Origin: Chloroflexota bacterium
GTDB taxonomy: Bacteria > Chloroflexota > UBA6077 > JACCZL01
Direction of reading: 5' to 3'
Assembly (NCBI GenBank): GCA_020845495.1
Contig: JADLFM010000137.1
Coordinates: 124,001 to 188,000, forward strand
Length of the DNA: 64,000 nucleotides
The notes below the pieces were generated by a model that had not been told where the DNA came from, did no database searches, and worked only from the letters and a program-made list of their open reading frames with translations. Positions 54,201 to 61,569 of the stretch are shown here, in pieces (within the stretch, counting starts at the first letter, position 1; the number at the start of each line of letters is the position of its first letter). The position numbers and the translations under genes are program-made.

Positions 54201-54892
54201 TCGTCGAGCGTGGAACTGGTCTGCACGCACAGGAGCAGGTCTTGCTTCTCGGCCTGCTCCCTGGTGGTGTAGTGATTGTCGTTCGTCGCGACGACGGGTA
54301 GCTCGAGCTCCTGGGCAAGCCGCAACAGCTTCGGCGTGATGCCCGCGTCTTCCTTGAGACCGTGCTCCTGAAGCTCGATGTAGTAGCGGTCGCCGAAGAC
54401 GTCCTTGTACCAGGCGGCGCTTGCCTTCGCGACCTCGTACTGCCCCTTGCTGATCGGGCCGGCCACCTCGCCGCCGAGACAGGCCGAGAGGGCAATCAGC
54501 CCCTCGTTGTGTTGAGCCAACAGGTCTCGGTCGATGCGCGGTTTGTAGTAGTAGCCGTCGAGCCAGGAGCGAGTCACTAGCTCGAGCAGGTTACGGTAAC
54601 CGGCTTCATTCTCGGCGAGCAGGATCAGGTGTCGATAGTCACGGTCCTGGCCGGTCTTTGACGTCATCTTGCCCGGCGCGACGTAGGTCTCGACGCCGAG
54701 GATCGGCTTGACGCCGTTGTCCTTGCAGGCTTCGTAGAACTCGATCGCACCGTAGAGGTTGCCGTGGTCGGTCAGTGCGACCGACGACATGCCGAGCTTC
54801 GCCGTGTACTTCGCCAGTTCTTTCGTGGGGGAGTACCCGTCGAGGAGGGAGTACTCGGAGTGGACGTGCAGATGGGCGAAGTCGGGAGCCAC
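51203..54892 (-). CDS. dnaE: DNA polymerase III subunit alpha
   Basis: 1,229 residues. PHP domain at the N-terminus (HLHVHSEYS from residue 7, TDHGN), polymerase acidic residues D399 and D401 in PDVDMDF with the third Asp in LLKMDFLGL, GPRGSAAGS near 357-365, and an OB fold near 1010-1090 (VTVAGIVAAVRR). An Asn/Gly-rich linker near residues 1120-1145 is encoded by an 18-bp repeat, and a last domain follows. It is the replicative polymerase. GTG start with GGAGG a few bases upstream. The glycine-rich linker is longer than in E. coli DnaE (1,160 residues). Confidence 0.98.
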   Translation of the reverse strand: MAPDFAHLHVHSEYSLLDGYSPTKELAKYTAKLGMSSVALTDHGNLYGAIEFYEACKDNGVKPILGVETYVAPGKMTSKTGQDRDYRHLILLAENEAGYRNLLELVTRSWLDGYYYKPRIDRDLLAQHNEGLIALSACLGGEVAGPISKGQYEVAKASAAWYKDVFGDRYYIELQEHGLKEDAGITPKLLRLAQELELPVVATNDNHYTTREQAEKQDLLLCVQTSSTLDDPKRMRFDTQEFYLKSPGEMAELFKEVPEAISNSLVIAERCNLELKFGRINFPPLEHVMRPGEAADACLARECRDRLPQRYPGAADYVRQRLEYELEVVRKTGFSAYILLVWDYVAWARQRKIPCGPRGSAAGSIILYLLGIADVDPIEYGLTFERFLNPERVQMPDVDMDFADERREEVINYCIERYGADHVAQMVTFGRLLARAAIRDVGRALNYPLNEVERVAKLIPQIPVGMTIERSLVQVKELKQLYDGDPSVKRLLDRATDIEGAARHASTHAAGVVISGDPLVHHSPLQRVGKSDTMVMTQYPQKALEHIGLLKMDFLGLANLTMLAKAVEYIRESRGVEINLSDIPLDDQKTYDKLSDGETHSVFQLEGSGMTRYVKELKPQTVRHLAAMVALYRPGPMAHIPNYIARKEGRQAVEYPDPSLEDLLKESYGIIVYQDQVLQIVQRVAGYSLGQADILRRAMGKKDPEVMRNERARFLDGAKARGYAVETAEKLWEYIEPFAGYAFNKSHAFCYAFVAYQTAYLKANYPVEWMAAVLTTDVAKPEKIISALGECRRIGIPILLPHINYSQVRFTVERVDPDPSGPGPQFDRGIRFGLAAVKNVGEGAVEAVVAEREKNGPFKSLDDFCSRVDLRLVNKRVIEALAKCGALDDFGPRERVLAGVDACMGAGQSRQKAASAGQVDMFSMFGGDADPAAAAILETPLPAVPEVGRRERLAWEKEAIGVFLSDHPFMDAARWFASRKYTVTSEVSADIAEKQVTVAGIVAAVRRITTRKGDTMVVATLEDLHGSVEVVGFPRTFQQTADLWREDAILVIQGKVDARDDRLQIIAEGVEEPQLGADVETTPDDEVVVYTPTVAVAQDTRRAWRPAAQPPSASGNGHGNGSANGNGAANGNGAANGTGAKSAPEIVLRRLRVVVERTDDPDAAIRQLQHLDRLVQETGAGQSPLDVIVTLPEGQYRVSAPDCMVRFTADLERELRHILGDAGVLAEHA
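51483..51536. repeat. 18-bp in-frame tandem repeat in dnaE
   Basis: Units 51483-51500 and 51501-51518 are identical; 51519-51536 is a diverged third. They encode the Asn-Gly-Ala-Ala linker of DnaE. Confidence 0.9.
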
Positions 54893-55137
54893 GGTACCTC
54901 CGGCAGAGGGAGCACATCGGTCGCACGGGAGCGGCCTGAGGCCAGCCGGTCAGGCCCGGCTCGACGGAACGCTTGTTCGACTCCCTGTCCTACCAGGGTA
55001 CTGTATCGGCGCTTGCGGCGGTGAGATCAGCCCCCGCGCAATCGGCGTCCTTCGCGCACAACACCGGTGTCGTTAGGTTCGGGCGTTCGACGGGGCCGCC
55101 TCCGGGTGCTGTGGGCGGGTGTATCGCAGCAGGTGTC
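54893..55137. other. dnaE upstream region
   Basis: Intergenic sequence that must hold the dnaE promoter. I see no convincing -35/-10 pair and no DnaA-box cluster. Confidence 0.4.
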
Positions 55138-55159
55138 ACTCGGGCGTGGGCACCCGAGT
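55138..55159 (-). terminator. Hairpin downstream of the HAD hydrolase gene
   Basis: actcggg and cccgagt pair over 7 bases with an 8-nt loop, about 85 bases after the HAD stop. No T-run. Confidence 0.3.
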
Positions 55160-55242
55160 AGGTCCAGCCAGGTACGGTTAACCTGATACGGCCGGCATAC
55201 GTTGTCGGTTAGGTCTCTTCCGGGCGGTGCGAGCAGTCGGGG

Positions 55243-56025
55243 TCAGGCGGACGTCAGGCCCTGGCGAGTCGCGATCAAGTCGGCGAACTCGGACCAGTGG
55301 AAGAAGAGAAGATCGGCCCTACTGGAGATCGCGCCGTCGTTGTCGCCCTCCGGCAGGTAGCGCGCGGCGTACAGACCAGCAGCATGGGCGCCGTTCACGT
55401 CCAGTTCTTCCATGTCGCCGACGTGGAGCGCCTCCTCGGGCCGCGCTCCGATCTGCGCGAGGGTATGGTGGAAGATGCGAGGATCGGGCTTCAGCCAGCC
55501 GAACTCGTTCGAGAAGGTCAGGGTCTGCAAGTAGCCAATCAGGCCATGCCGAGCCAGCACCTGTCGCAACACCCGTCCGCCGGTGTAGCCGGTGTTGCAG
55601 ATCAACGCCAGGTGATAGCGGCCGGCCAGCCGTTCGACGGCCTCGCCGACGCCATCCAGTAACTTCGGCAAGTATTCGAGGGTGAGCTCCTCGTACGCCG
55701 CCGTCACCTTCTCGAAGGGCACGGAGTCTGGTGGAAAGCCCAGTTGCCGCATCACTTCGTCCCAGCGCCCCGGCGGCCCGACATCGCGGCGGTCCCGCGC
55801 GATCTGCTCGTCGATGATGCGCTGAGCGGCGCGGAAGCCGGCTCGCAGCATCTGTATGTCGCAGGTGTGGCCAGCCGACTGAATCGCCGTCACGAGCATT
55901 TCGCGCCGCCGCTCGATCTTGCCGACCGGGTCGCGCAGGTCGATCAGCGTGCCCCAGAGATCGAGGGTGATAGCTCGGAGCGGTCGCCAGTGGACAGCGG
56001 CGTGATGGTCGGCGGGCACGGCCAT
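55243..56025 (-). CDS. HAD-family hydrolase
   Basis: 260 residues. Nucleophile D22 in TLDLWGTLIDL; the second motif I position is Trp rather than the Asp of typical phosphatases. Motif II is CNTGYTG, the motif III lysine lies in WLKPDPRIFHHTL, and motif IV is HVGDMEELDVNGA. Fits the HAD-IA group (dehalogenase or phosphatase); substrate unknown. GGAG stands 8 bases before the ATG. Divergent from the amidase gene. Confidence 0.9.
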   Translation of the reverse strand: MAVPADHHAAVHWRPLRAITLDLWGTLIDLRDPVGKIERRREMLVTAIQSAGHTCDIQMLRAGFRAAQRIIDEQIARDRRDVGPPGRWDEVMRQLGFPPDSVPFEKVTAAYEELTLEYLPKLLDGVGEAVERLAGRYHLALICNTGYTGGRVLRQVLARHGLIGYLQTLTFSNEFGWLKPDPRIFHHTLAQIGARPEEALHVGDMEELDVNGAHAAGLYAARYLPEGDNDGAISSRADLLFFHWSEFADLIATRQGLTSA

Positions 56026-56222
56026 GGTGAGGGCTCCTCCAGATCGGAGTCAGGCGATCCGGGAACGTCGAGCGATCGTGAAGATCCTGGCGAGCATAGC
56101 GAGGCCACGGCCAGGTCGTCAACGAGCGCGCGGGGCGGCGCGTCGGTGGGCCGACCAAGGGGCGACGCGCCGGTCCAATCGGCGTTGAAGTGGACCCGGC
56201 TCGCTGCTAGACTAGCCGCACC

Positions 56223-57653
56223 ATGTCAACGACGACGCAGTCCCACACTCAGGATGAGGCGCTGTGCTTCCGGTCAGCGATCGACCTCGCAGCCGCCATC
56301 CGTGCCCGTGACGTTTCCCCGGTTGAAATCGTGGGCGCCGTGCTTCGACGTATCGAGGCACTCAATCCCCGCCTGAACGCCTTTTGTTTCGTGCACGCCG
56401 ACGAGGCGCTCGCCCAGGCTCGCGCAGCCGAGGCCGCTGTGATGCGTGACGACTCCCTCGGCCCGCTCCACGGGGTGCCGGTCTCGATCAAGGACAACGT
56501 CGCCGCCGCCGGCAAGCCGATGACGAGCGGTTCGCGTCTCTTGAAGGACAACGTTGCCCGTGAAGACTCGCCGATCGCCGCGCGGATCGCGGCGTCCGGC
56601 GCAATCGTCGTCGGACGGACGAATACGCCGGAGTTCGCCTGGCGCGGTTCGACCGACAACCGGCTCTTCGGGGAGACCCACAATCCCTGGGATCTATCAC
56701 GCACAGCCGGCGGCTCGAGCGGCGGGGCTGGGGCGGCCGTCGCGGCAGGTCTCGCTCCCCTCGCAATCGGTACCGACGGCGCCGGCTCGATCCGGATCCC
56801 CGCCAGCTTCTGCGGCATCGTCGGGCACAAGCCGTCGTTTGGACGGGTGCCGTTCTTCCCCTCACCCGGGGCCAACGAGCTAGCCGCACACGCCGGCCCG
56901 ATGACCCGAACCGTTCGCGACGCCGCGTTCTTTCTGGACGTGCTGGCTGGCCCGGACGAGTGCGACCGCTTCTCGCTGCCCGCCACTGACGAGCGGTTCC
57001 TCGACAGCGTCGAGGGTGGCGTGGCCGGCTGGCGGATCGCCTGGAGCCCGGACCTGGGGCACATCCCGGTCGATCCAGAAGTACGGCAGATTGCTGAGGG
57101 CGCCGCGCGGGCCTTCGCGGACCTTGGCGCGCACGTCGATTCGCCCGACCTCGGATTGCCGGACCCGGCCCCCATCCTCGACGTGCTGTACCCATCGGTT
57201 CAGGCATCCTCTCACCACTTGCGGTCGGATGCCGAGAAGGCGCAGATGGACCCTGGTCTCGTCGAGATCGCCCGCCGGGGCGCTCAGTATTCGTCGGTGG
57301 ACGTGGGCCGGGCGATGGTCGCGCGCTCGGCGTACTGGGACCGGATGCGACGCGCCTTCGAGCAGATCGACGTTCTCGTCACCCCCACGATTTCCGTGCC
57401 GGCCTTCGAAGGCGGCATCATCGGGCCGGACGCAGTGGATGGCAGGCCAGTCGTCCATCTCGGCTGGACGCTGGCCTACCCATACAACCTGACCGGCCAG
57501 CCTGCCATCACGGTCCCGTGCGGCTTCACGATGAGTGGCCTGCCAGTCGGGCTTCAAATCGTCGGACGGCGCTTCGCGGATGGCGCAGTCCTACGGGCAG
57601 CGGCGGCGTTCGAGGAGGTGCGCCCCTGGGCCGACCGGCGCCCGCCGCTGTGA
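56223..57653 (+). CDS. Amidase (amidase-signature family)
   Basis: 476 residues. Triad K90 (SIKDN), S165 (GGSSGG) and S189 (TDGAGSIRIPAS). The RIPAS context and the ending (ITVPCGFTMSGLPVGLQIVG) mark a general amidase rather than GatA. It hydrolyses an amide to acid and ammonia. Its TGA overlaps the GTG of the molybdenum hydroxylase gene (GTGA), so the two are translated together and may act in one catabolic route, for example on an amide-bearing heterocycle. Confidence 0.93.
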   Translation: MSTTTQSHTQDEALCFRSAIDLAAAIRARDVSPVEIVGAVLRRIEALNPRLNAFCFVHADEALAQARAAEAAVMRDDSLGPLHGVPVSIKDNVAAAGKPMTSGSRLLKDNVAREDSPIAARIAASGAIVVGRTNTPEFAWRGSTDNRLFGETHNPWDLSRTAGGSSGGAGAAVAAGLAPLAIGTDGAGSIRIPASFCGIVGHKPSFGRVPFFPSPGANELAAHAGPMTRTVRDAAFFLDVLAGPDECDRFSLPATDERFLDSVEGGVAGWRIAWSPDLGHIPVDPEVRQIAEGAARAFADLGAHVDSPDLGLPDPAPILDVLYPSVQASSHHLRSDAEKAQMDPGLVEIARRGAQYSSVDVGRAMVARSAYWDRMRRAFEQIDVLVTPTISVPAFEGGIIGPDAVDGRPVVHLGWTLAYPYNLTGQPAITVPCGFTMSGLPVGLQIVGRRFADGAVLRAAAAFEEVRPWADRRPPL

Positions 57654-59971
57654 GTCACGTGGAGACGCCATCCGGCGGTACCGAGATCGGACGGAGCCGG
57701 CCGGGCATCGGGCAGCGGCGCTTCGTCATAGGGCGGGGCCGTTACCTGGATGACTTGCCCGAGCAGGGCTGCCTGCACGTCGCCTTCGTCCGCAGCCCCC
57801 ATCCGCACGCTCGGATTCGTTCCGTCGAGCGACGGGGTGCGCTCGCTGCGCCCGGCGTCTCCGCGGTCGTCGTCGGCGACGAGCTCGCGCAGGCTGGGCC
57901 AATCCCGGTCGTGCGGTTCACTCCGGACCTGCGCGTGCCCGACTACCGTGCCCTGAGCGGCGAGGTCGTGCGCTTCGTCGGCGAGCCAATCGCAGCCGTC
58001 GTGGCGGTGACGCGGGCGCAGGCCGAAGACGCCGCCGGGTTGGTCACGGTCGAGTACGAGCCGCTGCCCCCCGTCACCTCCGCGCTGGACGCCCTCCAGT
58101 CGGACGCGCCGGCCCTGCATCCGGGCGCCGACGACAACGTCTGCTATCGGCTCGTCGCCCGCGGCGGGGACGTCGAGGCGGCATTCGCGCGAGCAGCGCG
58201 CGTAGTCCAAACGCGCGTAGCTCACCACCGCATCAGCGCCACGCCACTCGAGCCGCGTGGCATCATCGCCCGCTGGGACAGCGGCCTCGGTGAACTGACC
58301 GTCTGGGGCTCCAGTCAGACGCCACACCAGTTGCGCGACGACCTGGCCGCCGCGCTCGGCCTGCCGCAACACCGGGTCCGGGCGATCGTGCCGGATCTGG
58401 GCGGCGGCTTCGGCGCGAAGGGCTCCACCTACCGCGAGGACGTGGCCGTCGCAGCCCTGGCCCGGCAACTCGGCCGCCCGGTCAAGTGGGTATCGACGCG
58501 CCGCGAGGACTTCCTGACCACCCAGCACGCCCGCGATCAGGTCGACGAGGCTGAGGCGGCCGTCGATGCCGACGGTCACATCCTCGCGATCCGGACCACC
58601 ACCACCACGAACCTGGGCGCCTTCCTGCTCGGGCGGAGCAGTCGCCAGGCGCTTCGGGTCACCCAGTTCGGGACCGGGGCGTACCGCATCCCTGCGCACC
58701 AGGCAGTCGCCACGACCGTCTTCACCAACACCACTCCGACCGGCGCGTATCGTGGGGCCGGGCGTCCGGAAGCGGCGTTCATCATCGAGCGGCTCATGGA
58801 CGCCGTTGCCCGCGACCTGGAGATCGACCCGTTCGAGCTACGGCGGCGCAACTTCCTCCAGCCAGCCGACTTCCCGTACCGCACGCCGAACGGCGCCGCC
58901 TACGACAGCGGCGACTACCCGCGCCTCCTGGAGCGGCTCGCCCGGATCGCCGAGTACGACCGGCTCCGGCTCATGCAGGCCGAGCGACGGGCGGCCGGCG
59001 AACTGGTCGGGATCGGACTGGCGACGTTCGTAGAGAATACGTCGGCCGGCTGGGAGAGCGGCGCCGTGCGAGTCGAGTCGGACGGCAGCATCACCGTCAT
59101 CAGCGGGGCGATCCCGATGGGTCAGGGTGTCGAAACAGTGCTGGCCCAGATCGTGGCCGATGTACTCGGCGTGTCGGTTGAGCGGCTGACGCTGCGGTTC
59201 GGCGATACGGCACTCACGCAGGCCGCGATGGGCTCCTTCGGGAGTCGCAGCACGGCGATCGCCGGCAGCGCGGTCCGCGAGGCCGCCCTGCGTGTCAAGA
59301 CGCGGGCCGTTCGGTTTGCGGCTCGGCTGCTGGAGGCGGCGGCCGACGATGTCGAGCTCAGCGACGATGTGGCATACGTCCGGGGCGCCCCTGATCGCCG
59401 CGTGGGTTGGGCCGAGATCGCGAAGGCTGCCTACCCACCGCTCGGACGACCCGTGACCGAGGAGCCGGGGCTCGAGGCGCAAGCGTTCTTCGGGACCGAG
59501 GGTGAGGCTATCTCAGCGGGCGCCTATCTTGCGGTCATCTCGGTCGAGCGTGCTACCGGCCGACTCAGTCTCGAGCGCCTGATCGCCGTTGACGACTCTG
59601 GGACGGTGATCAATCCACTCCTGGCCGGCGGCCAGATCCAGGGCGCCATCGCGGCCGGCATCGGCGAGGCGCTCCACGAGCGGGTGGTCTACGACGGCGA
59701 CGGCCAACTGGTTACGGCCTCGCTCCTCGACTATGCCCTGCCGACCGCCAGACAAGTCGTGGACGCGGTAACCGGCCACATCGTCACCCCAAGCCCGCTC
59801 AATCCGCTGGGCGCCAAGGGGATGGGCGAGGCCGGCATCATCGGCACCCCGCCCGCGATTGTGAACGCGGCCATCGACGCACTCGCGCCGCTCGGCGTTC
59901 GCCACCTCGACCTGCCACTGCACTCCGAGAAGATCTGGCGCCTGCTCCGCGACGCCGATGCAACCTGCTAG
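57650..59971 (+). CDS. Xanthine dehydrogenase family molybdopterin-binding subunit
   Basis: 773 residues, standard for the large subunit. Aldehyde oxidase/xanthine dehydrogenase a/b hammerhead (about 20-135), then the Mo-binding domains with GGGFGAKGSTYRED, AYRGAGRPEA, and the catalytic Glu region KGMGEAGIIGTP. The active-site loop is AYRGAGR, not the Cys-containing AYRCSFR of CO dehydrogenase. GTG 57650 overlaps the amidase stop; an in-frame ATG at 57518 inside the amidase gene is rejected. The FAD and 2Fe-2S subunits are not adjacent, so they must be encoded elsewhere or shared. Confidence 0.93.
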   Translation: MSHVETPSGGTEIGRSRPGIGQRRFVIGRGRYLDDLPEQGCLHVAFVRSPHPHARIRSVERRGALAAPGVSAVVVGDELAQAGPIPVVRFTPDLRVPDYRALSGEVVRFVGEPIAAVVAVTRAQAEDAAGLVTVEYEPLPPVTSALDALQSDAPALHPGADDNVCYRLVARGGDVEAAFARAARVVQTRVAHHRISATPLEPRGIIARWDSGLGELTVWGSSQTPHQLRDDLAAALGLPQHRVRAIVPDLGGGFGAKGSTYREDVAVAALARQLGRPVKWVSTRREDFLTTQHARDQVDEAEAAVDADGHILAIRTTTTTNLGAFLLGRSSRQALRVTQFGTGAYRIPAHQAVATTVFTNTTPTGAYRGAGRPEAAFIIERLMDAVARDLEIDPFELRRRNFLQPADFPYRTPNGAAYDSGDYPRLLERLARIAEYDRLRLMQAERRAAGELVGIGLATFVENTSAGWESGAVRVESDGSITVISGAIPMGQGVETVLAQIVADVLGVSVERLTLRFGDTALTQAAMGSFGSRSTAIAGSAVREAALRVKTRAVRFAARLLEAAADDVELSDDVAYVRGAPDRRVGWAEIAKAAYPPLGRPVTEEPGLEAQAFFGTEGEAISAGAYLAVISVERATGRLSLERLIAVDDSGTVINPLLAGGQIQGAIAAGIGEALHERVVYDGDGQLVTASLLDYALPTARQVVDAVTGHIVTPSPLNPLGAKGMGEAGIIGTPPAIVNAAIDALAPLGVRHLDLPLHSEKIWRLLRDADATC

Positions 59972-60024
59972 GTACGAGGACACGCGACGGTCTCTGTTGC
60001 CCTCATCGGTCCCACGCAGCCGAT

Positions 60025-60044
60025 CGGCTACCCTCAGGTAGCCG
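60025..60044 (+). terminator. Hairpin after the amidase-hydroxylase operon
   Basis: cggctacc and ggtagccg pair over 8 bases with loop ctca, about 54 bases after the hydroxylase stop. No T-run. Confidence 0.4.
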
Positions 60045-60084
60045 TAGCGGCCACACGCGATGCCACAGTGGAAAGGAGACCCCG

Positions 60085-60444
60085 ATGGCTCACGACGAAC
60101 AACTCTCCCCGGTCGGTTCGAAGGTACTCTTTGAGGACGACCATGTCCGGGTCTGGGAAGCCGAGGTCATGCCCGGCGAATCGCTGCCGATTCACCTCCA
60201 CGACCTCGACTACGTGACCGTCTGCCTGACGCCCGGCCAGGTCGAAGTTCACGAAGCGGACGGCACGATCCGGCGCGGGACTCGGATCCCCGGTCACGTC
60301 CAGGTGACCAAAGTTGGCTCCGGCCAGAAGCACGAACTGAAGAACGTCGGGACGGCGCCCTACCGCAATCGCATCATCGAGCTCAAGGACCACCCTGGCA
60401 AGGCCGGCGCGCCAGAGAACATCAGCCTGGAGCCGCAGGGCTGA
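60085..60444 (+). CDS. Cupin-domain protein
   Basis: 119 residues, single cupin barrel. VWEAEVMPGESLPIHLHDLDYVTVCLTPG gives a metal-binding His pair and acidic residue of cupin motif 1; the motif 2 region HELKNVGTAP is weaker. AAGGAG lies 6 bases before the ATG. Its last five codons plus stop are triplicated (see the repeat). Function unknown. Separate from the Dpp operon, which is convergent. Confidence 0.85.
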   Translation: MAHDEQLSPVGSKVLFEDDHVRVWEAEVMPGESLPIHLHDLDYVTVCLTPGQVEVHEADGTIRRGTRIPGHVQVTKVGSGQKHELKNVGTAPYRNRIIELKDHPGKAGAPENISLEPQG

Positions 60445-60480
60445 TTGGAGCCGCAGGGCTGATTGGAGCCGCAGGGCTGA
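60427..60480. repeat. 18-bp tandem repeat, three units, each carrying the cupin stop codon
   Basis: Units 60427-60444, 60445-60462 and 60463-60480 each read Leu-Glu-Pro-Gln-Gly-stop in the cupin frame; they differ only at the first base. Only the first is translated. Confidence 0.95.
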
Positions 60481-60520
60481 CCGGAGCGCCCATTTCACGG
60501 ATCCTCGTCGCTCGTGGCCC

Positions 60521-60540
60521 CGTTCCCGCACGCGGGAGCG
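60521..60540. terminator. Hairpin between convergent cupin and peptide permease genes
   Basis: cgttcccgc and gcgggagcg pair over nine positions (one G-U) across two bases. It could serve both transcripts. The core TTCCCGC-GCGGGAG matches the centre of the 29448-29569 element. Confidence 0.4.
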
Positions 60541-60560
60541 GAGCCGGGAGCGACTGAGGC

Positions 60561-61478
60561 TTACGTCGACTTACGTAGGCGGGGGTCGAGGGCGTCGCGG
60601 AGGCCGTCGCCGAAGAAGTTGACGCCCAGGACCGTGAGCGTGATCGCGATGCCCGGGAAGGTCGCGATCCAGGGAGCGGTCGTCAGGAGGCTCCGACCCT
60701 CGGCCAACATTCGGCCCCAGGTCGGCGTCGGCGGGGGCACGCCCACCCCGAGGAAGCTGAGCGCCGATTCCATCAGGACCACGCGGGCGAGCTCCAGGGT
60801 CCAGATCACCATAATCGGCGCGAGCAGGTTCGGCAGGATGTGACGCCACATGATGCCGGTATCGGTCACACCGATGGCTCGCGCGGCCTGGACGAACTCC
60901 CGCTCGCGCAACGAGAGCGTCACGCCGCGTACGATCCGGGCGTAGATCATCCAGGTCGTGAGCGCCATCACCAGGATCAGGTTCTGTAAGCTCGGGCCGA
61001 GAATCGCGGCAACGGCGAGCGCCAGCAGGATCAGCGGAAAGGCGAGATTCAGATCGACCACCCGCATCACGGCGGTGTCGATCTTCCCGCCGTAGAAGCC
61101 TGCCACCAGCCCGGCCGTGACTCCGACAACGGCCCCGAGCAGTGAGGCGCCCGCGCCGATGGCCAGCGAGATGCGCGCGCCATAGACGATCCGCGACCAG
61201 ACGTCTCGGCCGAACTGGTCCGTGCCGAGCGGCGACTGGATCGAGCCGCGCGCCTGCCAGACAGGTGGCCGATTCGCGAGCGCAAGGTTCTGCTGAACCG
61301 GGTCGCGGGTGCCGACGACCGGCGCGAGGATAGCGAACGACACGACGATCCCGACCAGGACCAGGCCAGCCGCCATCAGCGGACTACGCCGCAACGTGCG
61401 AAGCGCAAGGCGCGGGAAGTCGTGTGGGGCGGACGTGGTACGCGGAGCGGGCGCGGTCTGGGCAGCCGTCGCGCTCAT
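60561..61478 (-). CDS. Peptide ABC transporter permease, DppC type
   Basis: 305 residues, six likely membrane segments. N-terminal cytoplasmic tail, LGTDQFGRDVWSRIVYGARISL early on, and the EAA loop EFVQAARAIGVTDTGIMWRHILP. Pairs with the DppB-type permease upstream and the solute-binding protein before it. No ATPase follows: the next gene is the convergent cupin. Confidence 0.94.
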   Translation of the reverse strand: MSATAAQTAPAPRTTSAPHDFPRLALRTLRRSPLMAAGLVLVGIVVSFAILAPVVGTRDPVQQNLALANRPPVWQARGSIQSPLGTDQFGRDVWSRIVYGARISLAIGAGASLLGAVVGVTAGLVAGFYGGKIDTAVMRVVDLNLAFPLILLALAVAAILGPSLQNLILVMALTTWMIYARIVRGVTLSLREREFVQAARAIGVTDTGIMWRHILPNLLAPIMVIWTLELARVVLMESALSFLGVGVPPPTPTWGRMLAEGRSLLTTAPWIATFPGIAITLTVLGVNFFGDGLRDALDPRLRKST

Positions 61479-61513
61479 CGAGTCGGCCTCATGGGTCTAC
61501 GCTCATGACGTCC

Positions 61514-61569
61514 CTTCGGGGTCTTACCTTCGGGGTCTTACCTTCGGGGTCTTACCCTCGGGGTCTTAC
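61514..61569. repeat. 14-bp tandem repeat, four units, containing the stop of the DppB-type gene
   Basis: Four head-to-tail 14-bp units (cttcggggtcttac, the last with one change). The TAA of the DppB-type gene (61566-61568) lies in the unit transcribed first, so the remaining units fill most of the gap before the DppC-type gene. Confidence 0.92.

Noticed and set aside
52820..54301. 493-codon plus-strand frame over dnaE
   Set aside because: Mirror of the conserved DnaE polymerase domain, with no start signal of its own.
54893..55242. Replication origin near dnaE
   Set aside because: No DnaA-box cluster or AT-rich unwinding region is visible, and dnaE is not a reliable origin marker.
60034..60531. 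Minus-strand frame with Leu-Arg-Leu-Gln-Ser-Ala repeats
   Set aside because: Product of the 18-bp repeat read on the opposite strand of the cupin gene; no ribosome site.
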